Shown here: in pieces, positions 1 through 10,568 of the stretch
Layout: each line of letters opens with the position of its first letter
How positions within the stretch are numbered: position 1 is the stretch's first letter
Source of the DNA: an uncultured Pelagibacteraceae bacterium
Lineage (GTDB): Bacteria > Pseudomonadota > Alphaproteobacteria > Pelagibacterales > Pelagibacteraceae
DNA: 64,000 nt
Direction of reading: 5' to 3'
Assembly: GCA_902582605.1 (NCBI GenBank)
Contig: CACHSP010000001.1
Location: 62,001-126,000 of the forward strand
The notes under the pieces: generated by a model
Database searches by the model: none
What the model was told of the DNA's origin: nothing
The model's input: only the letters and a program-made list of their open reading frames with translations
Made by a program: the position numbers and the translations under genes

Positions 1-671
1 ATATCCAAGATCCGAAGGTATCTTTAAATAATTTCGATTTTGTAATTGCTCCAGAACATGATGATCTAAAAGGTGAAAACGTATTATCAACCAAAGGGGC
101 CATCCACTATCTACGAGAAAGTGAATTAGATGATAATATAAATTATTTAAAGCCAAAAATTCAAAAAGAAAAAGTAGTTGTACTTGTTGTTGGTGGTCCA
201 AATAAATATTATAATTTTAGGGATAATTTAATTGAAGAAATTTTCCATAAAATCCAAAAAAATTTTCTTGATAATGGCTACCAATTAATTTTTATTCCTT
301 CAATGAGAACACCTCAAAGAATTATTGATAAAGCTAAAGATTTTTATAATGGGGATCAAATCATTATTTCAGATGTTGATAAAAAAGCTTATTTATCATC
401 ACTTAAGTTAGCAGACCATATAGTGGTAACTTGTGACTCAACGTCCATGATATCTGAAGCTGCAATAACAGGTAAACCTATATATGTAGCTGATATGCCA
501 GCTATTAAGAACAATTATCGCTTCAAAAAATTTTTTGAGTTGTTCAAATCTTTAGATATTATAAGAAATCTAGATTCTTCTGTTGAGAGTTGGAATTATA
601 AAAAACTTAATGAAACTGATAGAATAGCAGGTTATATAGAAAAAAGATTTCAAAATTATGACTTTTCTTAA
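1..671 (+). CDS. Mitochondrial fission ELM1-like family protein (5' partial)
   Basis: The frame is open from base 3 to the stop at 669-671, so the gene begins before the window; the internal ATG at 303 is not its start. The visible part reads IQDPKV, then FVIAPEHD, a GENVLSTKGA segment and a VVVLVVGGPNKYY strand, and ends with a TCDSTSMISEA segment and a KPIYV strand. This is the layout of the ELM1/DUF1022 family, whose fold resembles GT-B glycosyltransferases; the bacterial role is not established. It overlaps the next gene by 14 nt, so the two are probably co-transcribed. Family assignment is from remembered motifs. An unrelated GT-B nucleotide-sugar enzyme is the main alternative. Confidence 0.75.
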   Translation, partial: IQDPKVSLNNFDFVIAPEHDDLKGENVLSTKGAIHYLRESELDDNINYLKPKIQKEKVVVLVVGGPNKYYNFRDNLIEEIFHKIQKNFLDNGYQLIFIPSMRTPQRIIDKAKDFYNGDQIIISDVDKKAYLSSLKLADHIVVTCDSTSMISEAAITGKPIYVADMPAIKNNYRFKKFFELFKSLDIIRNLDSSVESWNYKKLNETDRIAGYIEKRFQNYDFS

Positions 672-1320
672 TTCCATCTTAAACAACTCAAAAAAATATG
701 AATCTCCTTTTGATCATTGGGAATACAATAATGCCTTGAGCGATGAAGCAATTAAAGAAATTGAAAATGCAGACATTCCTGACATCAGTAAACATAATCT
801 TAATTATGATGGAACAAGAGCTATCGACGATGGTGCGGCAGAATTTAGAGAAGGAATAGCATCTGGGGGAAAAGCAATTAAGTTTAGATGTTTTGTCACA
901 AAAGAAAATGCTTCACAATTTCCAAATTTGGTAAAATTTATTACCGAGCTTCAATCAAAGGAAACTTGTAATGCAATTTCAAAAATGATTGAAAAAGATT
1001 TATCAAATTCATATGTAAGAGTTGAAATTATATGTGATCGTGAAGGTTTTTGGCTTAAACCGCATTGCGATATTAAAGAAAAATTAATGTCAGGTTTGAT
1101 TTTTGTTAATAATGCAAAAGAGTCTGAGGATCTAGGCACTGATTTTTATAACGAAAAATTAGAAAAGGTTAAAACAGTTCCTTACAAACATAATTATGGA
1201 TATTTATTTACTAGTGGACCTAATACTTGGCATGGTATGGAAAAAAAGAGGATTATCAAGGAAAGAAGATGTATTCAGGTAAATTATGTCACCTTTCCCA
1301 CTGATTGGAAAGTTGAGTGA
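658..1320 (+). CDS. 2-oxoglutarate/Fe(II)-dependent oxygenase-like protein
   Basis: A 220-residue protein with a plausible double-stranded beta-helix iron site: H136-x-D138 in the KPHCDIKEK segment, a distal H192 in NTWHGM, and R203/R204 in KERRC placed to bind 2-oxoglutarate. The spacing fits 2OG-Fe(II) oxygenases, which hydroxylate proteins, sugars or small molecules with O2; the substrate cannot be read. There is no signal peptide, so it is probably cytoplasmic. The start lies inside the end of the ELM1-like gene, and overlaps of this kind are usual here. Linkage to a GT-B-like protein hints at a glycan or glycoconjugate role, which is inference only. Confidence 0.7.
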   Translation: MTFLNSILNNSKKYESPFDHWEYNNALSDEAIKEIENADIPDISKHNLNYDGTRAIDDGAAEFREGIASGGKAIKFRCFVTKENASQFPNLVKFITELQSKETCNAISKMIEKDLSNSYVRVEIICDREGFWLKPHCDIKEKLMSGLIFVNNAKESEDLGTDFYNEKLEKVKTVPYKHNYGYLFTSGPNTWHGMEKKRIIKERRCIQVNYVTFPTDWKVE

Positions 1321-1326
1321 TTAACT

Positions 1327-1581
1327 TTATAAACTCGAATATAAACCAATAAAACTAAATATGCCCAATACTAAACAGATTCCTGTTACTGCTTTCAACT
1401 GGTCACCATCTTCATGAATATTTGTTTTGTCATAAAGTTTCCAATATGCACATTTATCCAGATTAGTGGTTTTTGATTTAAAAATTTTTTTTTTGATAGG
1501 AAGTCTCAATAGTTGAGCACTAAAAATTTCACTTTTTTTAGATGCGTCCTCGATAATATATTGACGAATTTCTGAACTCAT
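1327..1581 (-). CDS. Small hypothetical protein with C-terminal membrane segment
   Basis: 84 residues: a charged, lysine-rich N-terminal two thirds and one hydrophobic stretch near residues 62-82 (AVTGICLVLGIFSFIGLY) that could cross the membrane, giving a tail-anchored layout. I do not recognise a family. It is convergent with the oxygenase gene, with only 6 nt between the two stops. In so compact a genome an open frame of this size with a membrane-like tail is probably real. It lies upstream of carA-carB on the same strand but is separated from carB by about 100 nt on its downstream side, so it is not clearly part of that unit. Confidence 0.6.
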   Translation of the reverse strand: MSSEIRQYIIEDASKKSEIFSAQLLRLPIKKKIFKSKTTNLDKCAYWKLYDKTNIHEDGDQLKAVTGICLVLGIFSFIGLYSSL

Positions 1582-1684
1582 ATAATTAAATTTTAAAAAA
1601 TAAATTTGATGAATACAACTTATCGATTATTCATTTTGGGCAATTATTCTCAGAAAAAAAATTATACAACTTTTGATTGTAGCA

Positions 1685-4600
1685 TTATTTTAGTTCTTGC
1701 AGTGCAATTATATCAACTTTTTTTGTTTTAAGAGATTTTATTGCTTCCAAACATGCCTGAGCAGTTGACATATTTGTACAATAGGGAACTTTATTTTTTA
1801 TAGTTGCTCTTCTGAGTGCAATAGCATCATTTATTCGATGCTCACTATTTCCCCCACCAGTATTAATTACAAGAGCTATTTTTTTTGAGTCTAAAATATC
1901 TACTATGTGAGGTGTTCCACTGCTGACTTTATTTATAATTTTACACTTCATTCCATGTTTTCGAATGTACTCTGCAGTGCCTTTTGTTGCACTTAATTTA
2001 AAATTTAATTTGATCAAATCTTTAGCAAGACCTATCCCTTCATCCTTATGAGAGTTTTTCAAAGATATAAATGCAAGGCCATTTTTTGGAAGTGAATTGG
2101 CAGCAGCAATTTGACTTTTTGCAAACGCCATGCCAAAATTTTTATCAAACCCCATTACCTCACCAGTTGATTTCATTTCTGGACCAAGAAGTAAGTCACT
2201 ATTTGGAAATTTATTAAAAGGAAATACTGCTTCTTTAACTGCATACATTCCTTTTGATCTTTCCTTTAAATTGAATTTCAATAATTTCTCTCCAGCCATT
2301 ACTCTTGATGCAATTTTTGCTAATGGCAAACCTTTTGCTTTAGATACAAAAGGCACAGTTCTACTAGCTCGAGGATTTACCTCAATCACATAAATTTCAT
2401 CTTTTTTTATTGCAAATTGAATATTCATTAAACCTTTGACGTTTAAAGCTAACGCTAGTTTTTTAGTTTGATTTTCAATCTCCTTTACTAAAAATGGTTT
2501 AATAGATATTGGAGGCAAACTACAAGCAGAGTCCCCAGAATGAATACCAGCTTCTTCAATATGCTGCATAATACCGGCTACATATACCTCTTTACCATCA
2601 GATATTGCATCAACATCAACTTCCATTGCATGATCAATAAATTTGTCAATTAAAATTGGATTTTTTTCTGCAGCATTAAATGCTTCTTCAATAAAATTTT
2701 TTAATTGGCCTTTTTCATAAACTATTTCCATTGCTCTTCCACCTAAAACATATGAAGGTCTTACCATTAAAGGTAATCCAATTTTATCAGCAATCTTGAT
2801 CGCTTCTTTATAAGTTTTGGCAATTCCACTTTCTGCTTGTTTTAATTTTAATTTATTTAATAAATTTCTAAATCTATCTCTATCCTCTGCTAAATCTATC
2901 GAGCTGTATTGAGTTCCTAAAATAGGTAATTTGTTTTGATGTAAAAATTTTGCAAGTTTAATTGGAGTCTGTCCTCCAAACTGAGCAATTATACCAATTA
3001 AGTTTCCATTCATTTGCTCTTTTTTGATGATATTAAAAACAAATTCTTCTTTTAAAGGTTCAAAATAAAGTCGATCACTTGTATCGTAATCGGTAGAGAC
3101 TGTCTCAGGGTTACAATTTACCATGATTGTTTCGAAACCAGCGTCTTTTAAAGAAAAACTTGCTTGACAACAACAATAATCAAATTCTATTCCTTGACCA
3201 ATTCTATTCGGTCCCCCTCCTAGAATAATTATCTTTTTTTTATTAGTCGGCTCTGCCTCACATTCTGAAACTATTGAAAAGTTTCTTTGATAAGTTGAAT
3301 ACATGTACGGAGTGAAAGATTTAAATTCAGCAGCACAAGTATCAACTTTTTTATAAACAGGTAATATTTTTAGTGCTATCCTCTTTTTTCTCACAACATC
3401 CTCAGAAAGATTTGTTAATTCTGATAATTTTTTGTCTGAGAAACCTATAGATTTAATCCTATTAAATTCTGTAAAATTTTTTGGTAATCCTATTTTTTTT
3501 AAATTTGTTTCACAATCAATAATTTCTTTAATTTGGTCTAGAAACCATGGGTCAATTTTAGATAATTTAAAAATCCTATCTAAACTAATCTTTTTTCTTA
3601 TCCCCTCAGCAACTAGTAAAATTTTATTTGGAATATTTTCTTTTAATTTTTTTTCAATTTGTCGTTTTGATAAATTAAATATTCTATCAAGGCCCGAGAA
3701 ACCAGTTTCTAATGATATCAAAGCTTTTTGAAGAGACTCTTTAAAATTTCTCCCTATTGCCATAGCTTCTCCAACAGATTTCATTGAAGTGCCAAGAGTT
3801 GCAGGAGAGGATGAAAATTTTTCAAAAGTAAATCTTGGTATTTTGGTTACTACATAATCGATACTTGGCTCAAAAGATGCTGGGGTAATTTTAGTAATTT
3901 CATTTTTAAGTTCATCCAAAGTATATCCGACAGCTAATTTTGCCGCCACTTTTGCAATTGGAAATCCAGTTGCTTTAGATGCCAAAGCTGATGATCTCGA
4001 TACACGTGGGTTCATCTCAATTATAACCATTCGACCATTTTTAGGATTAATTGCGAATTGAACATTGGATCCACCTGTCTCAACCCCAATCTTTCTTAAA
4101 CATGCAATAGATGCATTTCTCATGACCTGGTATTCTTTATCAGTGAGAGTTAGCGCTGGCGCAACTGTTACCGAGTCACCTGTATGTATCCCCATCGGAT
4201 CAATATTCTCAATGGAACAAATAATGATACAGTTATCTTTCTTATCTCTAACGACTTCCATCTCAAATTCTTTCCAACCCTCCAAGCATTCTTCAACCAA
4301 AACCTGGCCAACAGGAGACTCATGTAATCCATTTTTTACAATTTTAAGATATTCACTCTTTGTTTTTGCTATTCCTCCACCAAGCCCACCAAGTGTAAAA
4401 GCGGGTCTTATGATTGCAGGTAAACCAATTTTTTTTAGAACTTTTGTAGCCTGGTTATTGTAGTTTACAATTTCGGATTTAGGTAAGTCTAAACCAATTT
4501 CTATCATATTTTTTCGAAATTTTTTTCTATCTTCAGCGTTTGAAATTGCCTTTGAATTAGCTCCAATAAGTTCAATTTTATATTTTTTTAAAATCCCTTT

Positions 4601-4912
4601 TTTTTCAGCCTCCATAGCTAGATTAAGAGCAGTTTGACCCCCCATTGTAGGAAGAATTGCATCAGGTCTTTCTTTTTTAAGAATTTTTTCTAAAACATCT
4701 AGAGTTATTGGTTCTATATAGGTTTTGTCCGCAACATCTGGATCTGTCATGATAGTTGCAGGATTGGAATTTATCAAAATTACCTTATAGCCCTCATCTT
4801 TAAGAGCTTTGCAAGCTTGTGTTCCTGAATAATCAAATTCACATGCTTGTCCGATGATGATTGGGCCAGCTCCTACAACTAATATTTTTTTAATGTCTTT
4901 TCTTTTTGGCAT
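1685..4912 (-). CDS. carB: Carbamoyl-phosphate synthase large subunit
   Basis: 1075 residues, normal length. It makes carbamoyl phosphate from ammonia (delivered by CarA), bicarbonate and two ATP, for pyrimidine and arginine synthesis. The protein shows the internal duplication of CarB: a first ATP-grasp half (about 1-550) beginning [23 protein letters not shown] and containing [10 protein letters not shown], a second half (about 555-930) beginning [20 protein letters not shown] and containing [11 protein letters not shown], and a C-terminal MGS-like allosteric domain (about 940-1075). The start overlaps the end of carA by 23 nt, consistent with translational coupling. No downstream terminator is evident. 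Confidence 0.98.
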   Translation of the reverse strand: MPKRKDIKKILVVGAGPIIIGQACEFDYSGTQACKALKDEGYKVILINSNPATIMTDPDVADKTYIEPITLDVLEKILKKERPDAILPTMGGQTALNLAMEAEKKGILKKYKIELIGANSKAISNAEDRKKFRKNMIEIGLDLPKSEIVNYNNQATKVLKKIGLPAIIRPAFTLGGLGGGIAKTKSEYLKIVKNGLHESPVGQVLVEECLEGWKEFEMEVVRDKKDNCIIICSIENIDPMGIHTGDSVTVAPALTLTDKEYQVMRNASIACLRKIGVETGGSNVQFAINPKNGRMVIIEMNPRVSRSSALASKATGFPIAKVAAKLAVGYTLDELKNEITKITPASFEPSIDYVVTKIPRFTFEKFSSSPATLGTSMKSVGEAMAIGRNFKESLQKALISLETGFSGLDRIFNLSKRQIEKKLKENIPNKILLVAEGIRKKISLDRIFKLSKIDPWFLDQIKEIIDCETNLKKIGLPKNFTEFNRIKSIGFSDKKLSELTNLSEDVVRKKRIALKILPVYKKVDTCAAEFKSFTPYMYSTYQRNFSIVSECEAEPTNKKKIIILGGGPNRIGQGIEFDYCCCQASFSLKDAGFETIMVNCNPETVSTDYDTSDRLYFEPLKEEFVFNIIKKEQMNGNLIGIIAQFGGQTPIKLAKFLHQNKLPILGTQYSSIDLAEDRDRFRNLLNKLKLKQAESGIAKTYKEAIKIADKIGLPLMVRPSYVLGGRAMEIVYEKGQLKNFIEEAFNAAEKNPILIDKFIDHAMEVDVDAISDGKEVYVAGIMQHIEEAGIHSGDSACSLPPISIKPFLVKEIENQTKKLALALNVKGLMNIQFAIKKDEIYVIEVNPRASRTVPFVSKAKGLPLAKIASRVMAGEKLLKFNLKERSKGMYAVKEAVFPFNKFPNSDLLLGPEMKSTGEVMGFDKNFGMAFAKSQIAAANSLPKNGLAFISLKNSHKDEGIGLAKDLIKLNFKLSATKGTAEYIRKHGMKCKIINKVSSGTPHIVDILDSKKIALVINTGGGNSEHRINDAIALRRATIKNKVPYCTNMSTAQACLEAIKSLKTKKVDIIALQELK

Positions 4913-6083
4913 TTTTTTTTATGTTATGAATAAATTCTTGAAATAAATAAACGCTATCTTGTGGTCCTGGATTTGATTCCGGATGATACTGAACAGAAAA
5001 TACTGGTTTATTCTTTAATCTTATGCCTTCGATACTACCATCAAATAAAGATTTATGAGTAACCTCAATATTTTTTGGCAACGTTTCTTTTACCACTTCA
5101 AAACCATGATTTTGACTGGTGATTTCAACATTATCATGAATCAAATTTTTAACTGGATGATTTGCTCCTCTATGACCTAATTTCATTTTTTTTGTTTTAC
5201 CGCCAAGAGCCAGTGCAAGAATTTGATGACCTAAACAAATACCAAATATTGGTAAATTTTTTTTAATAAGGTCTTTGATAATATTGATCGCATATTTGCC
5301 AGTTGCTGCTGGATCTCCAGGCCCATTAGATAAAAAAATTCCATTTGGCTTAAGTCTCAATATTTTTTCTGCAGAAGTCTTACACGGAACAACAGTAACT
5401 TTACAATTAAAATTCGAAAAATATCTTAAAATATTTTTTTTTATCCCATAGTCAATTGCAACAACATGCAAAGACTTTTTTTTATTTTTCTCAAAACCAG
5501 TTTCTTTTTTCCAAGTTTTAAGCCCTTTCCAAATATAATTTTTTCTGGTGGATACGACCTCGGCAAGATCTAAATTTTTTAGACCACTCCATTTTAATGT
5601 TGTATTTGTGAGTTTGTTAATACTGAATTTTCCTTTATTTGAATTACAAATGGTACCTTTAGGAGCTCCCTTATCTCTAATGAAATTTGTAAGGCTTCTA
5701 GTATCTAATCCAGTGATACCAATAATTTTGTTTTTTTTAAGCCAATAATCTAAATGTAAAAAAGATCTATAATTTGAGGGATTAGTTATTTCAGAATTAA
5801 AAATTACTCCTCTTGTCCAGATTTTATCAGACTCATGATCCTCATGGTTTGCTCCAACATTTCCTATGTGAGGAAAAGTAAAATTTATAATTTGACCTGC
5901 ATAAGAAGGGTCAGATATGATCTCTTGATAGCCAGTTAATGAAGTATTAAAGCAAACTTCTCCTGTTGCAACGCCTTCATAACCAATTCCAATACCTTTA
6001 AAAACTTTCTTATTTTCAAGAACTAAAATACCTGTATGAGTTTGAGAAATTTTTGAGCTATTATTTTTTGCTTTTTTGATCAA
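4890..6083 (-). CDS. carA: Carbamoyl-phosphate synthase small (glutamine amidotransferase) subunit
   Basis: 397 residues. It hydrolyses glutamine and channels ammonia to CarB. The N-terminal CPSase small domain ([33 protein letters not shown]) is followed by a class I glutamine amidotransferase domain with the nucleophile C283 in GICLGHQ and H367/E369 in QYHPES. Translation appears to start at TTG (6083): no ATG or GTG lies between there and the first conserved segment, and an ATG 11 nt upstream is out of frame and closes after four codons. It is the first gene of a carA-carB unit, divergent from yqeY. Confidence 0.96.
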   Translation of the reverse strand: MIKKAKNNSSKISQTHTGILVLENKKVFKGIGIGYEGVATGEVCFNTSLTGYQEIISDPSYAGQIINFTFPHIGNVGANHEDHESDKIWTRGVIFNSEITNPSNYRSFLHLDYWLKKNKIIGITGLDTRSLTNFIRDKGAPKGTICNSNKGKFSINKLTNTTLKWSGLKNLDLAEVVSTRKNYIWKGLKTWKKETGFEKNKKKSLHVVAIDYGIKKNILRYFSNFNCKVTVVPCKTSAEKILRLKPNGIFLSNGPGDPAATGKYAINIIKDLIKKNLPIFGICLGHQILALALGGKTKKMKLGHRGANHPVKNLIHDNVEITSQNHGFEVVKETLPKNIEVTHKSLFDGSIEGIRLKNKPVFSVQYHPESNPGPQDSVYLFQEFIHNIKKNAKKKRH

Positions 6084-6208
6084 TTACAACTCATGAGTTA
6101 AAGGTTAATACAATAAAAGGTTTATTATCGCAACAGAGATGTATTATAAAATTGTAAAAAAACAATTTTTCTTTTGAAGAATTTTTTCTTTAAAGTAGAT
6201 TAAAAATT

Positions 6209-6670
6209 ATGTCCTTAAAAGAGACCATAGAAATTGAATATAAAAAGTCGCTTAAATCAAAAGATAAAACTAAAATCTCAACTTACAGGTTAATTCTATC
6301 CTCCATTAAGGATTTGGATATCTTAAATAGATCCGGTCCAAATAAAAAAGAGACTGATGATGAAGATATTAAAAAATTATTTAAGAAGATGATGAAACAA
6401 AGAGCCGAATCAATTGAAATTTATAAAAAAAATAATCGGTCTGATCTTTTGGAAGTTGAGCAAAATGAATATGATATTTTATCAAGTTTTTTACCAAAAC
6501 AATTAAATGAGGAAGATACAAAAAAAATATGTGAAGAGATAATAGCTAAAGTAGGTGCTAATTCAGTAAAAGATATGGGCAAAGTTATGGGAGAATTAAA
6601 AAAACAACATGCCGATGAGATTGATTTCTCCAAAGCAGGAGCGCTGATTAAACAAATACTTAATAAGTAG
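6209..6670 (+). CDS. GatB/YqeY domain protein
   Basis: 153 residues, the usual length of the free-standing YqeY family, related to the tail domain of the amidotransferase subunit GatB that contacts tRNA. Typical features are the YRLILSSIKDLDI helix, the KMMKQRAESIEIYKKNNR segment and the FLPKQLNEED stretch. The biochemical role of free-standing YqeY is not settled; binding to tRNA or acceptor-like RNA is suggested by homology. It sits 2 nt upstream of dnaG and heads a yqeY-dnaG-rpoD cluster, an arrangement found in many alphaproteobacteria. Transcription is divergent from carA. Confidence 0.9.
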   Translation: MSLKETIEIEYKKSLKSKDKTKISTYRLILSSIKDLDILNRSGPNKKETDDEDIKKLFKKMMKQRAESIEIYKKNNRSDLLEVEQNEYDILSSFLPKQLNEEDTKKICEEIIAKVGANSVKDMGKVMGELKKQHADEIDFSKAGALIKQILNK

Positions 6671-6672
6671 TC

Positions 6673-8448
6673 ATGAAATATCCAAAAGAATATTTAGAGG
6701 AAATTAAAACGAGATTAAAAGTTTCAACAGTAGTTTCAAAATACGTCAGTTTAAAAAAAAGAGGTAAAGAATATGTTGGACTTTCACCATTTAAAAATGA
6801 GAAAACTCCATCCTTCACTGTAAATGATGAAAAAGAATTTTATCATTGTTTTGCAACATCCGAACATGGAAATATTTTTGATTTTGTAATGAAAACTCAA
6901 AATTTTAAATTTGGTGAGGCTGTAAAGCACTTGGCAAATTTAGCTGGCATGCAACCTTATATTTTTTCAAAACAAGATGAAGAAAGAGAAAAAAAGTGGA
7001 AAATATACTCATCTATTTTCTTAGAATATGTGGACTTTTATCATAATCAACTTTTGAAAAATGAAAAATATTCTAAAGCAAGAGATTATCTAAAAAATAG
7101 ATCACTTGATAAAGATCAAGTTAAAAAATTTAAAATAGGTTTTATAGAAAAAAATCCAAATTTATTTGAAGAATTAAAAAAAAATTATCAAATTGATGAT
7201 TTGCTAGGAACAGGATTATTTTATTTAGATGAAAAAAAGAATATTTATGTTGAAAGGTTTAGAGGAAGATTAATTTTTCCAATCAATAATATTTCAGGAC
7301 AACCAATTGCTTTAGGGGGAAGAATAATCGAAAAAAGTGATTTTCTGGCTAAGTATGTTAATTCTCCAGAAACATTATTCTTCAAAAAAGGATACAACTT
7401 ATACAATTTAGATTTAGTAAGAAAATTGTCTAATAAATTTGACAATATTTTTTTAGTTGAGGGTTATATGGATGTCGTTGGTTTAAGTAAAAATGGAATA
7501 GAAAACGCTGTTGCTAACTTAGGCACTTCTTTAACAGATAAGCAAATATTTACACTCAATCAGTTTTTTGATGATATTATTATTTGTTTTGATGGTGACG
7601 ATAGTGGTTACAAGGCAGCCTTAAGAGCAGCAGAAAATTCTATAAAAGATATGAAACCTGAAAAGCAAATATCATTTTTATTTTTACCAGATCAAGAGGA
7701 TCCAGATAGTTTTGTAAATAAAAATGGAAAAGAATATTTTTTTGATTATGCAAAACAAAATAAAATCTTAATACATCAATTTATATTTGATCATTATAAA
7801 AAAAATTCTCAAAATAATCCATCTTCTATGGCAATTTTTGAGAAAAAATTAAGATCCATAGCTCACACAATAAAAGATAATTATATAAAAAAATACGTTT
7901 TAGAATATTTCATAGAAAAAATATCTGGATTAACTCCATACACAAGTCAAAATCAAAAAAACTTTTATACAAAAAAAACCAGATCTTTAGATAAAACCAA
8001 AAAGCATTTTAAGGAAAGTCAATCATTGTCAGGCGTAGAATTAAAAGAATTTTCATTAATTTACCTTGTAGTGAATAACTTGAATTTGATGCGGAATCAC
8101 ATTCATTTGCTGAAAGATATAAGATTATTTTCTGAGGTAAATAAACAAATTTTTGAAAAAATTGTATTCAAACTAAAATCAGAAAATGACTTGTCTGTTG
8201 AACAGCTAGATATTGATGTTCAATTAATTGATAAAATTACAAAATTTGCTCCCATAAAACACATTTTACAGAAAAAGTCTAATAAGGATCATGAAATTAT
8301 TGAGTTATTAGAGGACATTGCTCGTGATTTAAATAATTATAATTTAGAATTTAGGATACAAGAATTAGAATCGAAATTTTCAAAAGATTTGAGTGAGACA
8401 ACTTTTAATGAGCTAAAAGAGCTAAAAAAAAAGCAAAATGTCAATTAA
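6673..8448 (+). CDS. dnaG: DNA primase (zinc-ligand-poor N-terminal domain)
   Basis: 591 residues. It synthesises RNA primers at the replication fork. The N-terminal CHC2-like domain is recognisable (KNEKTPSFTV), but three of the four canonical zinc ligands are replaced: S38 and K41 stand where C and H are expected, C59 is kept, and T62 replaces the last cysteine. The core carries a Toprim fold (FLVEGYMDVVGL with its glutamate, and IICFDGDDSG), and a less conserved C-terminal helicase-binding domain follows. As I recall, several alphaproteobacterial primases share this loss, so it probably still works. It lies between yqeY and rpoD. Confidence 0.97.
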   Translation: MKYPKEYLEEIKTRLKVSTVVSKYVSLKKRGKEYVGLSPFKNEKTPSFTVNDEKEFYHCFATSEHGNIFDFVMKTQNFKFGEAVKHLANLAGMQPYIFSKQDEEREKKWKIYSSIFLEYVDFYHNQLLKNEKYSKARDYLKNRSLDKDQVKKFKIGFIEKNPNLFEELKKNYQIDDLLGTGLFYLDEKKNIYVERFRGRLIFPINNISGQPIALGGRIIEKSDFLAKYVNSPETLFFKKGYNLYNLDLVRKLSNKFDNIFLVEGYMDVVGLSKNGIENAVANLGTSLTDKQIFTLNQFFDDIIICFDGDDSGYKAALRAAENSIKDMKPEKQISFLFLPDQEDPDSFVNKNGKEYFFDYAKQNKILIHQFIFDHYKKNSQNNPSSMAIFEKKLRSIAHTIKDNYIKKYVLEYFIEKISGLTPYTSQNQKNFYTKKTRSLDKTKKHFKESQSLSGVELKEFSLIYLVVNNLNLMRNHIHLLKDIRLFSEVNKQIFEKIVFKLKSENDLSVEQLDIDVQLIDKITKFAPIKHILQKKSNKDHEIIELLEDIARDLNNYNLEFRIQELESKFSKDLSETTFNELKELKKKQNVN

Positions 8449-8514
8449 TACCATTAAATTAATAATGGATTTTTTAAATTTTGCCATTATATACATCTTT
8501 TCAGATATATTAGT

Positions 8515-10341
8515 GTGGAAAGAATAATTACAAAATCATTTGCTCGTTTAATGGGACGTGGAACCCATAGAGGTTTTATTACCCATGAAGAATTAAGCAA
8601 ATCCCTTGGAAAAAGAAATCTATCTGATCAAAATCTAGCCCAAGCTTTTATTCATATTTTAGATGAAAAGATAACCTTAGTTGAAAAAAAATCAGATTTT
8701 AAAGTTTTAAGAAAAAAAGAAGGTTCATCAAAAGATGAGGGTAAAACTATCGAGAAAAGTGACGATCCAATTCGAATGTATCTTAGAGAAATGGGAGGAG
8801 TTGAACTATTATCAAGAGAAGGTGAAATTGCTATTGCAAAACGAATAGAGGCTGGAAAGGATGTAATGCTTATTGCTTTATCACAAAGCCCGATAACTGG
8901 CCAACAGTTTTTTGAATGGAATGAAAAACTTCAAAAAGATGAAATTTTAGTTAGAGAAATTATTGATATTGATACCAATTATATGGAAGACGAGACTACT
9001 GGCCCAAGTGCAAAACAAAAAAATTCTGGCGAAGTTGAAACTGATAACAATTCTGGTGATGAAGGTGATGAAGATTTCAATCCAACATTAGCTGCAATGG
9101 AGACAGAGATAAAACCTAAAGTTCTTAAAACTGTAAGTAATTTGACCAAGGATTATAATAAACTTATTAAATATCAAAAAGAAAAATTAGATTGTGTTTT
9201 AAATTCTAAAATTTTTTCTCCAGCAAAGGAAAAAGGCTATGAAAAAATTGTAAAAGAAATTTTAGAAGACATAAAATCACTGCAATTATCCCCATCTGTT
9301 TTAGAGGGACTAGTACAAAAACATTATGTAGAAAATAAAAAGATTGTTTCTTTAGAGGGAAATCTTTTGAGACTAGCTATGGATAATAAAATTCCAAGAA
9401 ATGAGTTTTTGAAATTTTATGTAGGAAATGAAATTAACCCAAACCTTAAAAAATTTTTAGATACAAATTCAACTTGGAAGCAATTTTTTTCAAAAAATAA
9501 AGAAAAATTCAGAGATATTCGAGAAAGATTAATTGAATTCAGTCACAAAATTGGAATGTCTGTGACTGATTTCAAAAAACTTGTAAGCAGAGTTCAAAAG
9601 GGTGAAAAAGAGTCAAGAATAGCAAAAAAAGAGATGGTTGAAGCAAATTTAAGATTAGTAATCTCAATTGCAAAAAAATATACCAACAGGGGATTACAAT
9701 TTTTGGATTTAATTCAAGAGGGCAATATAGGGTTAATGAAAGCAGTTGATAAGTTTGAGTACAGAAGGGGTTATAAGTTTTCTACATATGCAACATGGTG
9801 GATTAGACAAGCAATTACAAGATCGATAGCTGATCAAGCTAGAACAATTAGAATTCCAGTACATATGATAGAGACTATTAATAAAATTGTTAGAACCCAA
9901 AGACTTATTTTAAGTGAATTTGGAAGAGAAGCTACTCCAGAGGAACTAGCAAAAAAACTTAGAATGCCATTAGATAAAGTTAGGAAAGTCTTAAAAATTT
10001 CTAAAGAACCTGTATCATTAGAAAAACCAGTAGGTGATGAAGAAGATAGTAGCTTAGGAGATTTTATAGAGGATACAAAAGCCTTAGCGCCGCTTGAACA
10101 AGCTATTAAATCTAACCTAGGAGAAGCTACAACTAAAATATTATCAACTTTGACACCAAGAGAGGAAAGAGTTTTAAGAATGAGATTTGGAGTTGGTATG
10201 AACACAGATCATACATTAGAGGAAGTTGGTTTGCAGTTTTCTGTCACTAGAGAAAGAATTCGTCAGATAGAAGCTAAAGCACTTAGAAAATTGAAACATC
10301 CTAGTAGATCAAAACAATTAAAAAGTTTCTTAGAAAGTTAA
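8515..10341 (+). CDS. rpoD: RNA polymerase primary sigma factor (sigma70)
   Basis: 608 residues. The housekeeping sigma factor, with region 1.1 at the N-terminus, region 1.2 ([22 protein letters not shown]), an acidic non-conserved insert rich in D, E and N, regions 2.1-2.4 ([32 protein letters not shown] and, near residue 420, [22 protein letters not shown]), region 3, and region 4.2 near residue 566 ([24 protein letters not shown]). I keep the GTG start at 8515, which gives a full region 1.1; an in-frame ATG at 8551 would remove 12 residues. It is 66 nt from dnaG and followed by two tRNAs with no evident terminator. Confidence 0.97.
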   Translation: MERIITKSFARLMGRGTHRGFITHEELSKSLGKRNLSDQNLAQAFIHILDEKITLVEKKSDFKVLRKKEGSSKDEGKTIEKSDDPIRMYLREMGGVELLSREGEIAIAKRIEAGKDVMLIALSQSPITGQQFFEWNEKLQKDEILVREIIDIDTNYMEDETTGPSAKQKNSGEVETDNNSGDEGDEDFNPTLAAMETEIKPKVLKTVSNLTKDYNKLIKYQKEKLDCVLNSKIFSPAKEKGYEKIVKEILEDIKSLQLSPSVLEGLVQKHYVENKKIVSLEGNLLRLAMDNKIPRNEFLKFYVGNEINPNLKKFLDTNSTWKQFFSKNKEKFRDIRERLIEFSHKIGMSVTDFKKLVSRVQKGEKESRIAKKEMVEANLRLVISIAKKYTNRGLQFLDLIQEGNIGLMKAVDKFEYRRGYKFSTYATWWIRQAITRSIADQARTIRIPVHMIETINKIVRTQRLILSEFGREATPEELAKKLRMPLDKVRKVLKISKEPVSLEKPVGDEEDSSLGDFIEDTKALAPLEQAIKSNLGEATTKILSTLTPREERVLRMRFGVGMNTDHTLEEVGLQFSVTRERIRQIEAKALRKLKHPSRSKQLKSFLES

Positions 10342-10351
10342 AATTGATTTT

Positions 10352-10426
10352 GGGCCGTTAGCTCAATAGTAGAGTACTGCATTGACATTGCAGGGGTAGT
10401 TGGAGCGTAACCAACACGGCCCACCA
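10352..10426 (+). tRNA. tRNA-Val (anticodon GAC) with aberrant D- and T-loops
   Basis: All four cloverleaf stems pair: acceptor GGGCCGT with ACGGCCC, a D stem, anticodon stem CTGCA with TGCAG around loop TTGACAT (GAC at 10384-10386), and T stem GTTGG with CCAAC. A discriminator A and an encoded CCA follow. The elbow is abnormal. The T-loop reads AGCGTAA instead of the TTCRANY form, and the D-loop AATAGTA lacks the GG pair. In contrast, the next tRNA and the tRNA-Leu at 43058 have canonical TTCGAGT loops. It lies 10 nt after rpoD. Confidence 0.8.
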
Positions 10427-10481
10427 TTACTAGATTTGTTTATTGATTAAAATTATAAAACAAAGTAGAAAAGATTTTAAA

Positions 10482-10558
10482 GGGCCTGTAGCTCAGTTGG
10501 TTAGAGCAGTACACTCATAATGTATTGGTCCCAGGTTCGAGTCCTGGCGGGCCCACCA
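10482..10558 (+). tRNA. tRNA with CAT anticodon (elongator Met or Ile2)
   Basis: A full cloverleaf: acceptor GGGCCTG with CGGGCCC (one T-G pair), D-loop AGTTGGTTA, anticodon stem GTACA with TGTAT around CTCATAA, variable loop TGGTC, T-arm CCAGG-TTCGAGT-CCTGG, and A plus encoded CCA. The CAT anticodon could belong to elongator Met or, if C34 is modified to lysidine, to Ile2. The GGGCCTG acceptor resembles alphaproteobacterial tRNA-Ile, which favours Ile2, but sequence alone does not settle it. It does not look like an initiator tRNA, because the three G-C pairs at the base of the anticodon stem are absent. Confidence 0.93.
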
Positions 10559-10568
10559 ATTCTCAATA

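Noticed and set aside
303-671. Treating ATG 303 as the start of a 122-residue gene
   Set aside because: The frame is open and conserved from base 3, so this is an internal methionine of a gene entering from the left.
4065-4463. 132-codon open frame on the plus strand inside carB
   Set aside because: Antisense to well-conserved carB coding sequence; its product has no recognisable domain.
10427-10481. Terminator or extra small RNA between the two tRNAs
   Set aside because: Only 55 AT-rich nt with no stable hairpin; more likely a processed spacer.
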